Of a stretch of DNA of 32,329 nucleotides, positions 17,483 to 26,775 are shown in pieces. The stretch covers positions 1-32,329 of the forward strand of contig CAZNGY010000019.1 in NCBI GenBank assembly GCA_964572955.1, given 5' to 3'. Every line of letters begins with the position of its first letter. Position 1 is the first letter of the stretch. The notes beneath the pieces were generated by a model. It worked only from the letters and a program-made list of their open reading frames with translations. It ran no database searches and was not told the origin of the DNA. This DNA comes from UBA3775 sp964572955 (GTDB lineage Bacteria; Bacillota; Clostridia; Lachnospirales; Lachnospiraceae). The translations under genes were made by a program, and so were the position numbers.

Positions 17483-17497
17483 TGTTTTTGTCTCCTT

Positions 17498-19843
17498 TTA
17501 TATTTTTGCTTTTATTTTTGATAAACGAAGTGAAAATTCTTCAATCTCACTTACATCCATTACCGGATTAAAAAATGTTGTGATTTCTTCATATCCCATT
17601 TGAATCTTAATCAAAGGTTCTAAGGCTTTGATCTGCATCGGTGAAAATCCTTGATTCCTCAGTTTTTGCACCACAATTACCTGCACATCATCATAATTTT
17701 CAAAATCCAAACTGTTTGCCAATTTTTCTTTTAAAATACGTTCAGAATTTTTATGTATCTGATTCCAATATTCTTCTGTCGTGGCATTTTTCCCAATGGA
17801 TAATTTTTCTTTTTTGTTTCTTTCTAAGACCGCATATGCTTCAATATCCGCCTGAGTCAGTTTTATTACCTTAATTCCTTCCTTTTCACATTGTTTCATT
17901 GCATCATCTGCTTCTGAACCTATACAAAATTCTGGTATCTGCTCGCATGGAGATTTTGAAAAATCATATTTCACATTCTCTACAAACTTTTTAGGACGAA
18001 CATATTTATATTGCTTTTTTCTTGTCAGCAACGGCATTAACGGACTGTTTTGGAACTGTGTTTTTGAAACCCATAATGGCTCCGTTCCTTTGATTCGGAT
18101 AGCACAAGGACCATTCTTTTTCATTTTAAAAATTTTTTCCGGAGGTAAAAGAGCATGTTCCATAACATCCTCATTTTCAGAGCTGCTTCCTTGCATTCCC
18201 CTTGTCAATCCGGTAGTCTGCTTATGAATTGTTTCCTTGCCAAACTCCTCTGACAATGTTTTACAGCTTTCCATATCCGGCCCGCCCAATATAATCGTTG
18301 TAGACATATTGGATCGCAGGTTCTTGTCCTGATCATTCTTTGGAAACTTGTCCTTCAACTGCTGAAGATTTTGAATGATAGGAATAACACTGATACCTCT
18401 GGATCGCATTGTAGAGGTCAACCCGACAAACGAATTCGGTAAAGTTGTGTTATAGAACTCATCCATAAGAAACGTTAAATGCTGAGGCAATGTTTGATGC
18501 AGACTTTCATCTGTTGCTGTCAGATTGTACAGCTTACTGATAAAAAGAGAATAAATCATGGATGGAATCCAGTCATAATACCTCTCATTTTCAGATGTTA
18601 CGATGTAAATGATATATTTCCCGGTACGTGAAATTGGAGTCTGCTTACAATGTCCAAAGGTATTGAGAAAGTCCAAATCATCTTCTGAAAGAAGTTCAAC
18701 TACACAATCTAATTTCATATACTTACAATGTGCATCTAAAGAAGCAACTATCGAAGAAGATGTTTCTTGTGCACCGGTATATATTTTTTCTACATCGGTA
18801 TATCCTTTCAGATTTTCACCATTGTGTTCCTCCTTCCATTTCTCATTTGCTCTTTTGAACCTGTTCATCAAACAGTTTGGATCGGATAAATCAATTCCTC
18901 CTGTTTGTGGATCTGCTTTTACCGCTGAACTGTCTAACAGCTCCACAAAATGCTCCCAGTCCCTATCCTGCAAAGGATATGTATAATGCATCAGATAAAA
19001 AATACATGACAAAAGAACCTGTGCCATATTTTCAAAAAACTGATCATCACTCGTCGCATCCGGATTTGTTGTTGCTTTAAACAAAATTTCACACAACCCT
19101 AAAATATCGGATTCATATTCGATGTAACGAAACGGATTGAAACGATGCCCTTGTCCCATTGCTGCCTCTGATTGACAGTTAATGATAAAAACACCATACC
19201 CATTATCTTCCATATATTGTCCGGTCTGCTGTGATAATTCTCCCTTCGGATCTGTAACCAAGAAATTACCGACAAGCTGTGATAAAATGGGGCGAACAAT
19301 CCTAAATGTCTTTCCTGTTCCCGGAGGTCCTACAATTTCAATATTGAGGTTTGAGGTCAGATCATTATCAATATCCAAATAGACACCCTCAGCAAGCCAA
19401 TAATTATGCGTATTCACGTAAACCGGTTTATTAGGTGCTTTTACATCTTTTCCAAAATTTACTTCTACAAGATTTTTCGGATCATGATTTCCATATTTTT
19501 TTGTGAACTCTTTTGGATTTCCCCCGCGGTCATCTCCATGTTCCCTTCCTCTAAACGGATGCTGAATTTTAGTAATGTGCCATAAATACCCCAGTGTCCA
19601 TATAGCTTCAAAAATTGCTATTAACTTGGGTGTCAAGGATGTAAACCCTACAATAAAGTGATGTTCTACAATAATGAACTGCACAAAATTGTTACACCAT
19701 TCCGAAAAGGTACAATATGGAGTCCATGATGCACCACATAGTAGTGCTGCATATAATACAAGCACAAATCCAATTATGTAATATATGCTACGTTCTAATG
19801 CAGTCGGTTGTTCATTTACAACCATGCTCTCCATTCTGCTCAT
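17498..19843 (-). CDS. virD4: Type IV coupling protein (VirD4/TraG family)
   Basis: The coupling protein docks the relaxosome to the secretion channel and hydrolyses ATP. Two membrane segments lie in the first 90 residues (about 19-38 and 62-90). Walker A is GPPGTGKT (172-179), followed by VTDPKGEL (196-203), a family signature. Walker B is LTFLMDEFYN (456-465), followed by STMRSRGISVIPIIQNLQQL (477-496), the usual sensor region. The C-terminal 150 residues extend beyond the ATPase core and end with a helical module (730-775, GFSPMQIKALEPLI) that recurs in other proteins of this window. The PcfB-like gene lies 2 nt upstream, the standard PcfB-PcfC arrangement. Confidence 0.96.
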   Translation of the reverse strand: MSRMESMVVNEQPTALERSIYYIIGFVLVLYAALLCGASWTPYCTFSEWCNNFVQFIIVEHHFIVGFTSLTPKLIAIFEAIWTLGYLWHITKIQHPFRGREHGDDRGGNPKEFTKKYGNHDPKNLVEVNFGKDVKAPNKPVYVNTHNYWLAEGVYLDIDNDLTSNLNIEIVGPPGTGKTFRIVRPILSQLVGNFLVTDPKGELSQQTGQYMEDNGYGVFIINCQSEAAMGQGHRFNPFRYIEYESDILGLCEILFKATTNPDATSDDQFFENMAQVLLSCIFYLMHYTYPLQDRDWEHFVELLDSSAVKADPQTGGIDLSDPNCLMNRFKRANEKWKEEHNGENLKGYTDVEKIYTGAQETSSSIVASLDAHCKYMKLDCVVELLSEDDLDFLNTFGHCKQTPISRTGKYIIYIVTSENERYYDWIPSMIYSLFISKLYNLTATDESLHQTLPQHLTFLMDEFYNTTLPNSFVGLTSTMRSRGISVIPIIQNLQQLKDKFPKNDQDKNLRSNMSTTIILGGPDMESCKTLSEEFGKETIHKQTTGLTRGMQGSSSENEDVMEHALLPPEKIFKMKKNGPCAIRIKGTEPLWVSKTQFQNSPLMPLLTRKKQYKYVRPKKFVENVKYDFSKSPCEQIPEFCIGSEADDAMKQCEKEGIKVIKLTQADIEAYAVLERNKKEKLSIGKNATTEEYWNQIHKNSERILKEKLANSLDFENYDDVQVIVVQKLRNQGFSPMQIKALEPLIKIQMGYEEITTFFNPVMDVSEIEEFSLRLSKIKAKI

Positions 19844-19845
19844 TT

Positions 19846-21255
19846 TTATCTTCCTTGTGAATTTATGGTATTTCTGATATTCTCAGCAGCCTTGTTTCTA
19901 ATATCCATCACAAGATTTTTTACTGCTTCTGCTGATATACTTTTTTCCGGGTTGTTTTTATCTCTGACAATAACCTGCTCCGTTTTCCATGCCGAAAAAG
20001 ATATCATGCCATCCTTTATTTCACCCGGTTCAATTTTCCCAAATTTGTACAAGGAGCCTTCAATTCCATCCGGAGCATAGATCAGTTTTCCATCCTGCGA
20101 AAAGATTTTTTCCTGTGGCACAACAAATTCAATCCTGTTTTCATTTACTTTTGCAGAAGCCATGCCTTTTAGTGCATCCTCGATTGCAAATTCTGCTTCT
20201 GTCATAACTTCCGCACTAGTAAAAACCGACTGCTTTGCTTCTGACAACGGTACTGTCTTATTAAAATGCTTAAAATATGCCTTTACCTGTTCTACCGTTT
20301 CAAACACCTTACATTTAATGCCTTCTACAATTCCTGCCACATCGAACATCTTCGGAAGAATATCCATATTCCATTTTTCTTTTGTTACACCCTTGTCCGA
20401 AAATTCATGAATTTCTCCTGATTCCGTTTTTAGGGAATAATTGGAATACACCATCCCATCTTCGTCATGATAAGTTCTTTCAATCGTTACCCCACTTTCC
20501 GGGACATAATACTGCGTTTTCGATGTTGGAAGCAGAAACGGCGAACGGATGGGTTGCATACATTCCTTTGCAGTTTGGCTTCTTACCATCGGAACACCTT
20601 TGTTATATTCCGCAATCGCCTTATCCGGGTCCTTTTCAAATTCTGTACCCTTAGCAGTAGCAAGATACCTATCTAACGGCACAGCATAGTTTTTTTCTTC
20701 GTAGGTTTTAACAGACTCCTCATGAATTACTGCAAGCTCATCTTTTGCCTGCACCTTATTTTCAAGTGTAGTCTCCAATAATGGCGCTTCTCTTTCATCT
20801 GCAGTAAGTAATTTTTCCTTTAGCTCATCAATTTCATTCTTTACCTTTTTCAGAGCTGCTTCTTCTTCGCTAATCTTCCGTTTTTGAAATGCATCTAAAA
20901 TAGTTGCATATGCCGGCATTTGATTTGCCGGAACCATGATCGGTGTCCTACCATCTGTCAGGTCAAAATCGACTGCTTTACAATATTGCAATCCCTGTTC
21001 CTTAGCATATTGTAAAAATTCTTCTTTAAATTTGTCATCAATCTGAATCGTTTGTGGCATGTCAGGTTGACTTAATTTGATTATCTGCTGGAATGAACGT
21101 TCTCCGCCCTTATGATCAATCTTATCCTTAACGACATGACACAGTGCCGATAATGCCTGCGACAGCCATGATATAACCTGCATACTTCCTTTAATAAAAA
21201 ATCTGACACCCTCTAACTCGATTTGTGCTGCCTGTGAAATCTCATCACCCTGCAT
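19846..21255 (-). CDS. PcfB-like (DUF3801) coupling-protein partner, extended
   Basis: Residues 5-130 follow the DUF3801/PcfB pattern: AAQIELEGVRFFIKGSMQVI, a basic GERSF segment, IDDKFKEEFLQYAKEQGLQY and DGRTPIMVPANQMPAYATIL. PcfB of enterococcal pCF10 binds the coupling protein PcfC and the relaxosome, and the gene here ends 2 nt before virD4. At 469 residues it is much longer than typical PcfB. After residue 130 come a coiled coil (130-185) and about 280 residues of mixed structure with TEFEKDPDKAIAEYNKGVP and strand-rich segments that I do not recognise. This added part could bind other cargo or the giant protein. The ATG has AAAGGAGG nearby, and a candidate promoter lies upstream. Confidence 0.82.
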   Translation of the reverse strand: MQGDEISQAAQIELEGVRFFIKGSMQVISWLSQALSALCHVVKDKIDHKGGERSFQQIIKLSQPDMPQTIQIDDKFKEEFLQYAKEQGLQYCKAVDFDLTDGRTPIMVPANQMPAYATILDAFQKRKISEEEAALKKVKNEIDELKEKLLTADEREAPLLETTLENKVQAKDELAVIHEESVKTYEEKNYAVPLDRYLATAKGTEFEKDPDKAIAEYNKGVPMVRSQTAKECMQPIRSPFLLPTSKTQYYVPESGVTIERTYHDEDGMVYSNYSLKTESGEIHEFSDKGVTKEKWNMDILPKMFDVAGIVEGIKCKVFETVEQVKAYFKHFNKTVPLSEAKQSVFTSAEVMTEAEFAIEDALKGMASAKVNENRIEFVVPQEKIFSQDGKLIYAPDGIEGSLYKFGKIEPGEIKDGMISFSAWKTEQVIVRDKNNPEKSISAEAVKNLVMDIRNKAAENIRNTINSQGR

Positions 21256-21285
21256 TTTGTACCCTCCTTTTGCTCATGATATACA

Positions 21286-21313
21286 ATCATACCGTTTTGA
21301 AATCCTTAAACAA
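21286..21313 (-). promoter_or_regulatory. Candidate internal promoter before the pcfB-like gene
   Basis: In the 105-nt gap before 21255 the minus strand carries TTGTTT (21313-21308) and TATGAT (21291-21286) with a 16-nt spacer, close to a sigma-A promoter. It would allow separate expression of the coupling genes. The call rests on the sequence match alone. Confidence 0.4.
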
Positions 21314-21360
21314 TCGTCTTGACTCATACATTTTTGTCTTTTTGTAGGTTATAAACAACA

Positions 21361-23202
21361 CTATAAATATCTTCCGTAAGCAACTGCATTTGTTGTACGA
21401 ACATCACAGTATACTACTCCCCAGCTTGTTCCTCTTGCCTCCACCATTTTTCCGTCTCCTACATAAATCGCCACATGGTAGACTCCCATATACCTGTCAT
21501 TATCACTTCCACCATAAAAGATTAAATCCCCAGGCATAAGTTCACCTGTCACAAGATGCATACCATCCACTACCATCCGGCACTCCTCCGAAGCAGAATA
21601 AATACCCGCATTTGAAATATTGATCCCCACCTCCAGATAACTTCTATATGCGAGAGAACTGCAATCAAAAATATCCTCCGTTAAGGACCAATGATAATTC
21701 TGATCATATGCACATCCTACCTTTGACAACGCATATTCCAGCAACAGTTCCTGTTCATAACTCATATCCGGATATGACAGATACAATTCCTCTATAATTT
21801 CCCCTATCTCATCATCAGATAACGATGCATATGTATAGCCATCTCCATCCGGAACATCTACTCCATCTGTGAATATACTGAAAAATGAAGTGATAACAAT
21901 TACCACAGTAATAATAATCACTATAAATGGAGCTATGGCAGATATAATGCTTGCCAAAAAACCAAAAAAAGAGGCAGCCGCACTGATTACCGCAGCTTTT
22001 ACCTTTGTCTTCATTGCTTCTTTCAGGCTTTCCATAATCACCTGCAAAAATCCTGCACCATCTTTTAACAGATCACCTGTCACTTCTCCTGACATATTTC
22101 CTAATTGATTTTGTGTTACTTTTTTTGCACGAAGCATATTAGAAACTGCTGCTATCCTTGCCGCTTTTTTTGTTTCTTGAGAATATTCTTTTTTTTTCGT
22201 TTTACGCTGCTCATTTGCTTTATTATATTTGTCCTCGTTAGATGTAAACTTTTGTTCAGCAGAAGAAGGATTTTTAGTTTCCGTTTCTTTGTTAAATCTG
22301 GAATCGACTGATTTTCTATTTTTATTTTCATTCTCTTTAAGCGTTGTTATTCCAAATTTTTCATCAGTTTTTCCTTCTGTTGCGGTCTTCATATCGGAGG
22401 ATACATCTTTTTCTCCTGATTTCATTTGCAGCATTAAAGCAGTTGCGGAAGACTTTTCCTGACGATTAGGAAGAAATAGATCATTGCCTAACGCATCCTT
22501 GCCCAATAATCTGAAACGATCAGCAAATGGACTTGTAAATTGTTTTTTCTTATCTGTAAAATCATAATCCGATCTTCTAAAAACACTATGTACATCTACA
22601 TCTTTTGAAGCTCCCTCTTCATTTTTCAAAGAAGACCTATTGCTTTTAGTTTTTTCATCTGCATTCTTCGTTCTTTTCAAATCCGCTTTCAGATAAGTTG
22701 CCTGATCTAAATGCTTTCTGCTTTGATATGTAAGAATCGTAATTGCTTTATCATCGATGTCCGATATTTCAGCTTCATTATCTTCTCTTTTAATTATTCC
22801 AAATGCCAAATCCGTTTTACTCAGAAACGCTCTTTTCTTATCCTTAAAACCATGCTTTTCTGATTTTTTTTCGTTTTTGAAAATAGACTTGCCGTTATTT
22901 CCCACTGTATCCGAAAATATGTCTTTTTCTTCGGATTGTGATTTTTCTGAAAATGCTTCTCCTTTTCCCTTAGATATTTCAGATTTTCTTTTTACGCTCA
23001 GAGCCGCAGTTGCTATCGAAATATTTTCCTTTTGTTCATTTGATGTTGTGATTGGATAACCATTATCGTCTTTAATCGCAATATTACTTTCGGAAAACTT
23101 CTTATCCTTTTTATCTTCTGCGTTTAGTGGATTATTTTTGACAGTAAAATTATCCTTTTGTTCTTTAAATGAAACTTTATCCTCATCCTCTATAAATGCC
23201 AT
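21361..23202 (-). CDS. NlpC/P60 cell-wall hydrolase with long disordered N-terminus
   Basis: Cell-wall peptidase of the conjugation channel (VirB1/CwlT role). Of 613 residues, the first 390 or so are highly polar, Lys/Asp/Glu/Ser-rich and probably disordered. One or two membrane helices follow (about 402-445, FFGFLASIISAIAPFIVIII). The C-terminal NlpC/P60 domain has the catalytic Cys in EDIFDCSSLAYRSYLE (C514) and His in YHVAIYVGDGKMVEA (H576), with MPGDLIFYGG between. The lysozyme-like (SLT) domain found in CwlT/Tn916 Orf14-type proteins is absent. I start at the ATG of MAFIEDED, because GGAGG is 7-10 nt upstream; a GTG seven codons earlier contains that site. The long cytoplasmic tail would face the motors encoded next to it. 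Confidence 0.88.
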   Translation of the reverse strand: MAFIEDEDKVSFKEQKDNFTVKNNPLNAEDKKDKKFSESNIAIKDDNGYPITTSNEQKENISIATAALSVKRKSEISKGKGEAFSEKSQSEEKDIFSDTVGNNGKSIFKNEKKSEKHGFKDKKRAFLSKTDLAFGIIKREDNEAEISDIDDKAITILTYQSRKHLDQATYLKADLKRTKNADEKTKSNRSSLKNEEGASKDVDVHSVFRRSDYDFTDKKKQFTSPFADRFRLLGKDALGNDLFLPNRQEKSSATALMLQMKSGEKDVSSDMKTATEGKTDEKFGITTLKENENKNRKSVDSRFNKETETKNPSSAEQKFTSNEDKYNKANEQRKTKKKEYSQETKKAARIAAVSNMLRAKKVTQNQLGNMSGEVTGDLLKDGAGFLQVIMESLKEAMKTKVKAAVISAAASFFGFLASIISAIAPFIVIIITVVIVITSFFSIFTDGVDVPDGDGYTYASLSDDEIGEIIEELYLSYPDMSYEQELLLEYALSKVGCAYDQNYHWSLTEDIFDCSSLAYRSYLEVGINISNAGIYSASEECRMVVDGMHLVTGELMPGDLIFYGGSDNDRYMGVYHVAIYVGDGKMVEARGTSWGVVYCDVRTTNAVAYGRYL

Positions 23203-23235
23203 TTCTTCACCTCCTCCGGACACTTATAGTATTGA

Positions 23236-25740
23236 TCAGATAGCCGATGCCTGCCCAGCTCCACCATCTGTATTCACAATCTGATAAATTTCACTTTCTT
23301 TGCTCATACGTATATCAAAAGGAATCGTTACTGGCCCAAATTTTAATAAACCGGTTCCTGCCGCAGCTCCTTCAACATAATTAAACATTGCCGGACTGAT
23401 TGCCGGGAGAAATTGAGTCAACAGATTTCTGTCTATGGTGGACTGATTAAATAATGCAAAATAATTTGTATTTGACAAAATAGCTGCCAGCTTATCAGAA
23501 CTGGATGAATTATTTAATAAATCCGTCATATTCTGTGTAATTCCTGTGAGAATGCCCCGCATTTTTCCGACCTCCTTCCACAGCTTGATCACAAATTCTG
23601 CAACAGAATCAATACCTAACAGCTCATGAAACTCATCTATGTACAGATGTGTCCATGCACCTTCTGAAAAATTACTCTTTATTTTTGTCCTTACAATTTC
23701 TAACATCACGAGCATTGCTGACTTTCTAATATTTGCTTTAATATGGCTCAGATCAAATACAAGAAACTTTTTATTCAGATCCACGTTTGTTCTATGATTA
23801 AACAAATTCAACGAACCATTTACAAATATTTCCATATGCTTTGCAAGCTTCTGTGCCAGCATGTTATCCCTATCCAAAAATCCCTGGTAGATTTCCTGAA
23901 GAGTCGGACTATACTGTCTGATCTGTTCTTCTCTGCTTAATTCAGACCTGATTGGCAATGCTACATCCTTTTTCATCATATACACCGGCAGGGAAAAATC
24001 GGTAGCATTGGAATCTTCACCATTCAGCCTTTTCCTCATTGCATAATTTTCTGAATACACTTTTTCTACAACATTATTGATTTCTCCCATCTCATCCGTT
24101 TCCAAATCTCTGCGTATGCAACTAGACAACAATGTGATGATAAAGTCGATTTTTTCTGCAATGATTTCCTGAAGCGTCGAATAATCTACTCCCGTAAAAT
24201 CTACATCCATCGGATTAACATAAATTTCTTTCTGTGAATCGAAGGAAACAATGGTTCCGTCAATACTTTCATGCCTCGCAAGGGAACCATACTCAAACTG
24301 CGGATCAATGATTATAACCTGATCTTCCGGATATTCTACTGCTGTACTGAGTATTTCAATTTTGGAAAATACAGACTTACCACTTCTACTCATACCCAGA
24401 AAAAGACCTGCTTTATTTTCAAGATTTTTTCTGTTGCCTCGAATAACATTTTGGCTCAACTGATTGATTCCCAAATTGATTCCATTTTCCTCATTGAGTT
24501 CCTGCGTCTTATACGGCATAAGCATTGCAAGACATGGTGCACTGAAATTTGTAATTCTCTTAAATTCCTGCACTCCAAACATAAAGGTAGAGTTAATTCC
24601 TTCTCTCTGCATGTTAAAGCAATCACCCAGCAGACATGATTTTCTATTTGCTGTAGAGTTTATTTTATCTGTTAATTTTTCCAATTCTTTCTTTGATTTT
24701 GCCATAAGCATAATCATGATTGTTGTATTGAAATAATGATCATCGCCATCCTCAACCAAACGGGCAAGTTTATCCAACTGTGCTTTTTGACTCAGCAGTT
24801 TATCACTTGCATCAGAAAGAAAATCATTTTGATTTCTGTTCCTCTGCTTTTCACCCTCAATTTTCATACCAACGGAAGCATGCTTTCTGCTAATCTCCTG
24901 CTTTAGTGCGTTCACATCCAACAATTCACTATTTACAGAAATATAGCTTGTACAGTTCATATTAGAAAGTTCCGTTAGCATATCAGATTCCAACGATTTC
25001 GATATTTCTGATACGTACATAACCTTGCCATAATAACCATTTCTTTTAAAATAATTATTATAAAAAACAATGCTTCCACCTGATACGATATCCAGCCAGG
25101 AATGCTGATTTTCCAACTCTGTTCGATAATCAAATTTATACTCTGAATTAAGTCCCATATTAGAGAAGTTGTACCATATCTGCATTCTTTGATTGATGTC
25201 CAATGGTATGATCTGAGAACCTGCCATTCCATTTAAGCCAATTTGTATAAAAGCACTTCTCAATGCTGCTTCCATACTGGCAAAGGAACTCCTTGCTTCC
25301 GATATATTGTCACTTTTGATTGTCAGAGTCAGATAAATAGTCTGATACAATCCCTGCTTTGCATCGGTGATTTTATCCTTTGTAATGTGATTCAGACCAT
25401 TTCTTATAATGTCTTTTTTGTCACCCCGCATACCATAAAGCACTTTTTTATTAAATTCTTTTTCATCTATATATTCGTTTGCAATCGTATATGAAAACCT
25501 GCAGCTCATACTGTTCAGAACCCTGCTGAAATTGATAATGATATTTTTTTGCTCTGCATCTGTCACTCCTGCAAAGTTAATATCTGTCAAGACAAAGCAT
25601 TTGGAATAAAAATCATTATTCAAAACAAAGATTCCCGTTTCATCAATTGCCTTAACCGGCCAAATTTCCTGAACGGACTCCGGTTTTGCATACAATGGTG
25701 TATCATATTCTTTTGTTTTTCCATATTTCGTAAAAGCCAT
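23236..25740 (-). CDS. virB4: VirB4-family conjugation ATPase
   Basis: The main motor of the type IV secretion system. Of 834 residues, the N-domain (1-430) has the family's NTTIMIMLMAKSKKELEKL region (338-356) and FNMQREGINSTFMFG (375-389). Walker A is GMSRSGKS (449-456), followed by VIIIDPQFEY (475-484). Walker B is LYIDEFHELL (699-708), followed by VGKMRGILTGITQNMTDLL (724-742), the usual arginine/sensor region. The protein is full length and intact. It lies 15 nt after a short VirB4-like protein without motor motifs and 33 nt before the hydrolase gene, matching the VirB4-NlpC order of Gram-positive systems. Confidence 0.95.
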   Translation of the reverse strand: MAFTKYGKTKEYDTPLYAKPESVQEIWPVKAIDETGIFVLNNDFYSKCFVLTDINFAGVTDAEQKNIIINFSRVLNSMSCRFSYTIANEYIDEKEFNKKVLYGMRGDKKDIIRNGLNHITKDKITDAKQGLYQTIYLTLTIKSDNISEARSSFASMEAALRSAFIQIGLNGMAGSQIIPLDINQRMQIWYNFSNMGLNSEYKFDYRTELENQHSWLDIVSGGSIVFYNNYFKRNGYYGKVMYVSEISKSLESDMLTELSNMNCTSYISVNSELLDVNALKQEISRKHASVGMKIEGEKQRNRNQNDFLSDASDKLLSQKAQLDKLARLVEDGDDHYFNTTIMIMLMAKSKKELEKLTDKINSTANRKSCLLGDCFNMQREGINSTFMFGVQEFKRITNFSAPCLAMLMPYKTQELNEENGINLGINQLSQNVIRGNRKNLENKAGLFLGMSRSGKSVFSKIEILSTAVEYPEDQVIIIDPQFEYGSLARHESIDGTIVSFDSQKEIYVNPMDVDFTGVDYSTLQEIIAEKIDFIITLLSSCIRRDLETDEMGEINNVVEKVYSENYAMRKRLNGEDSNATDFSLPVYMMKKDVALPIRSELSREEQIRQYSPTLQEIYQGFLDRDNMLAQKLAKHMEIFVNGSLNLFNHRTNVDLNKKFLVFDLSHIKANIRKSAMLVMLEIVRTKIKSNFSEGAWTHLYIDEFHELLGIDSVAEFVIKLWKEVGKMRGILTGITQNMTDLLNNSSSSDKLAAILSNTNYFALFNQSTIDRNLLTQFLPAISPAMFNYVEGAAAGTGLLKFGPVTIPFDIRMSKESEIYQIVNTDGGAGQASAI

Positions 25741-25755
25741 AATAAATATCCTCCA

Positions 25756-26775
25756 TCAGATTAATAAATTAGCAATTAAACTTTCATCTACATTCTGCAT
25801 GCAATGAAAATCAAACAGTCCCATCGTTGCAATACTGTCCAAAACCATACCCTCAACACCTGTACAATTCGTTACAATCAGCCTATTATTTTCCATATGT
25901 TCTTTGATAAACCGATCAAGTGCCTTCATTTCCTTTTCCGAATTTGCAAATACGCAAAATAAAAATGTTACATTTAATAAACTCGATTTTTCTGTTTCTG
26001 TGTTTCCTGTATAAATCTGCTCGATATATTCCTTATATGCCGGAATATACTTTTGAGGGACATTTTGCATATCCACACAGCTTAATATGGCACATCCGGT
26101 TTGTTTTATTTTTTCAAAAATATGTTCTATTTCATCCGGATATTGAATCGCCATATAACAGCACCCGCATCTGCCATTATCATCTAATTGAAAACCATTA
26201 TCCTTGTTCGATGCATATTTTAAATACTCCTTTCCCCAATCAGCATTTTTCCTAAGTACACTTTTTTCACTTATTTTTTTTACCTGTCCGTTATAATTCA
26301 TATAAATGAACATGAAAATATCACTAATACTACACGTTTTTATAGTAATTCTGATATTCTCGTTTAATATAGCCTCCAGTACCGTATTAAATTCCTGCAC
26401 TTCATCATATATATCTGCATAACCGTTTCCGTAAAAATATACAGATAAGAAAAAAATAGGAACATTGCTTCCAACATATTGAAATGACGAAATGCGGATC
26501 CGCCTTGATGATATGTGGGTACGCAAAGAATGAATCAGCATATTTTTTCTCATATCGGAATTGTCCAATCCTTTTATACTGAATATTTTGATAAAAGCAC
26601 TTTTTCCATTAATCTGTTTCGTTTGAAAAATACTCTCTTTCGGATGAACCGCTACAACCCCCATTGTCTTTGTTGTTTTCTCTGAAGTTCGATGCATTGC
26701 TGCATTCATCACTTTTTCCTTCTTAATCTGTGCTTTACTTTTCTTTTCAGAATTACTTACTTCTTTTTTCATCAC
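25756..26775 (-). CDS. VirB4 N-domain-like paralogue lacking ATPase motifs
   Basis: This 339-residue protein has no Walker A or B motif. Its C-terminal part lines up with the N-domain of the neighbouring VirB4: FLFCVFANSEKEMKALDRFI (271-290) against IMIMLMAKSKKELEKLTDKI, then NCTGVEGMVLDSIATMGLFDF against DCFNMQREGINSTFMFGVQEF. It ends where the VirB4 motor would begin. The first 50 residues are basic and probably disordered. It may be a dedicated scaffold that pairs with VirB4 or the VirB11-like ATPase, since in other systems the VirB4 N-domain makes the membrane-complex contacts. The start is GTG or the next ATG, overlapping the stop region of the ATPase gene. Confidence 0.7.
   Translation of the reverse strand: MMKKEVSNSEKKSKAQIKKEKVMNAAMHRTSEKTTKTMGVVAVHPKESIFQTKQINGKSAFIKIFSIKGLDNSDMRKNMLIHSLRTHISSRRIRISSFQYVGSNVPIFFLSVYFYGNGYADIYDEVQEFNTVLEAILNENIRITIKTCSISDIFMFIYMNYNGQVKKISEKSVLRKNADWGKEYLKYASNKDNGFQLDDNGRCGCCYMAIQYPDEIEHIFEKIKQTGCAILSCVDMQNVPQKYIPAYKEYIEQIYTGNTETEKSSLLNVTFLFCVFANSEKEMKALDRFIKEHMENNRLIVTNCTGVEGMVLDSIATMGLFDFHCMQNVDESLIANLLI

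Noticed and set aside
24975..25232. 85-codon minus-strand frame inside virB4
   Set aside because: It overlaps the well-supported VirB4 N-domain in another frame, with no good ribosome binding site seen and no recognisable features.
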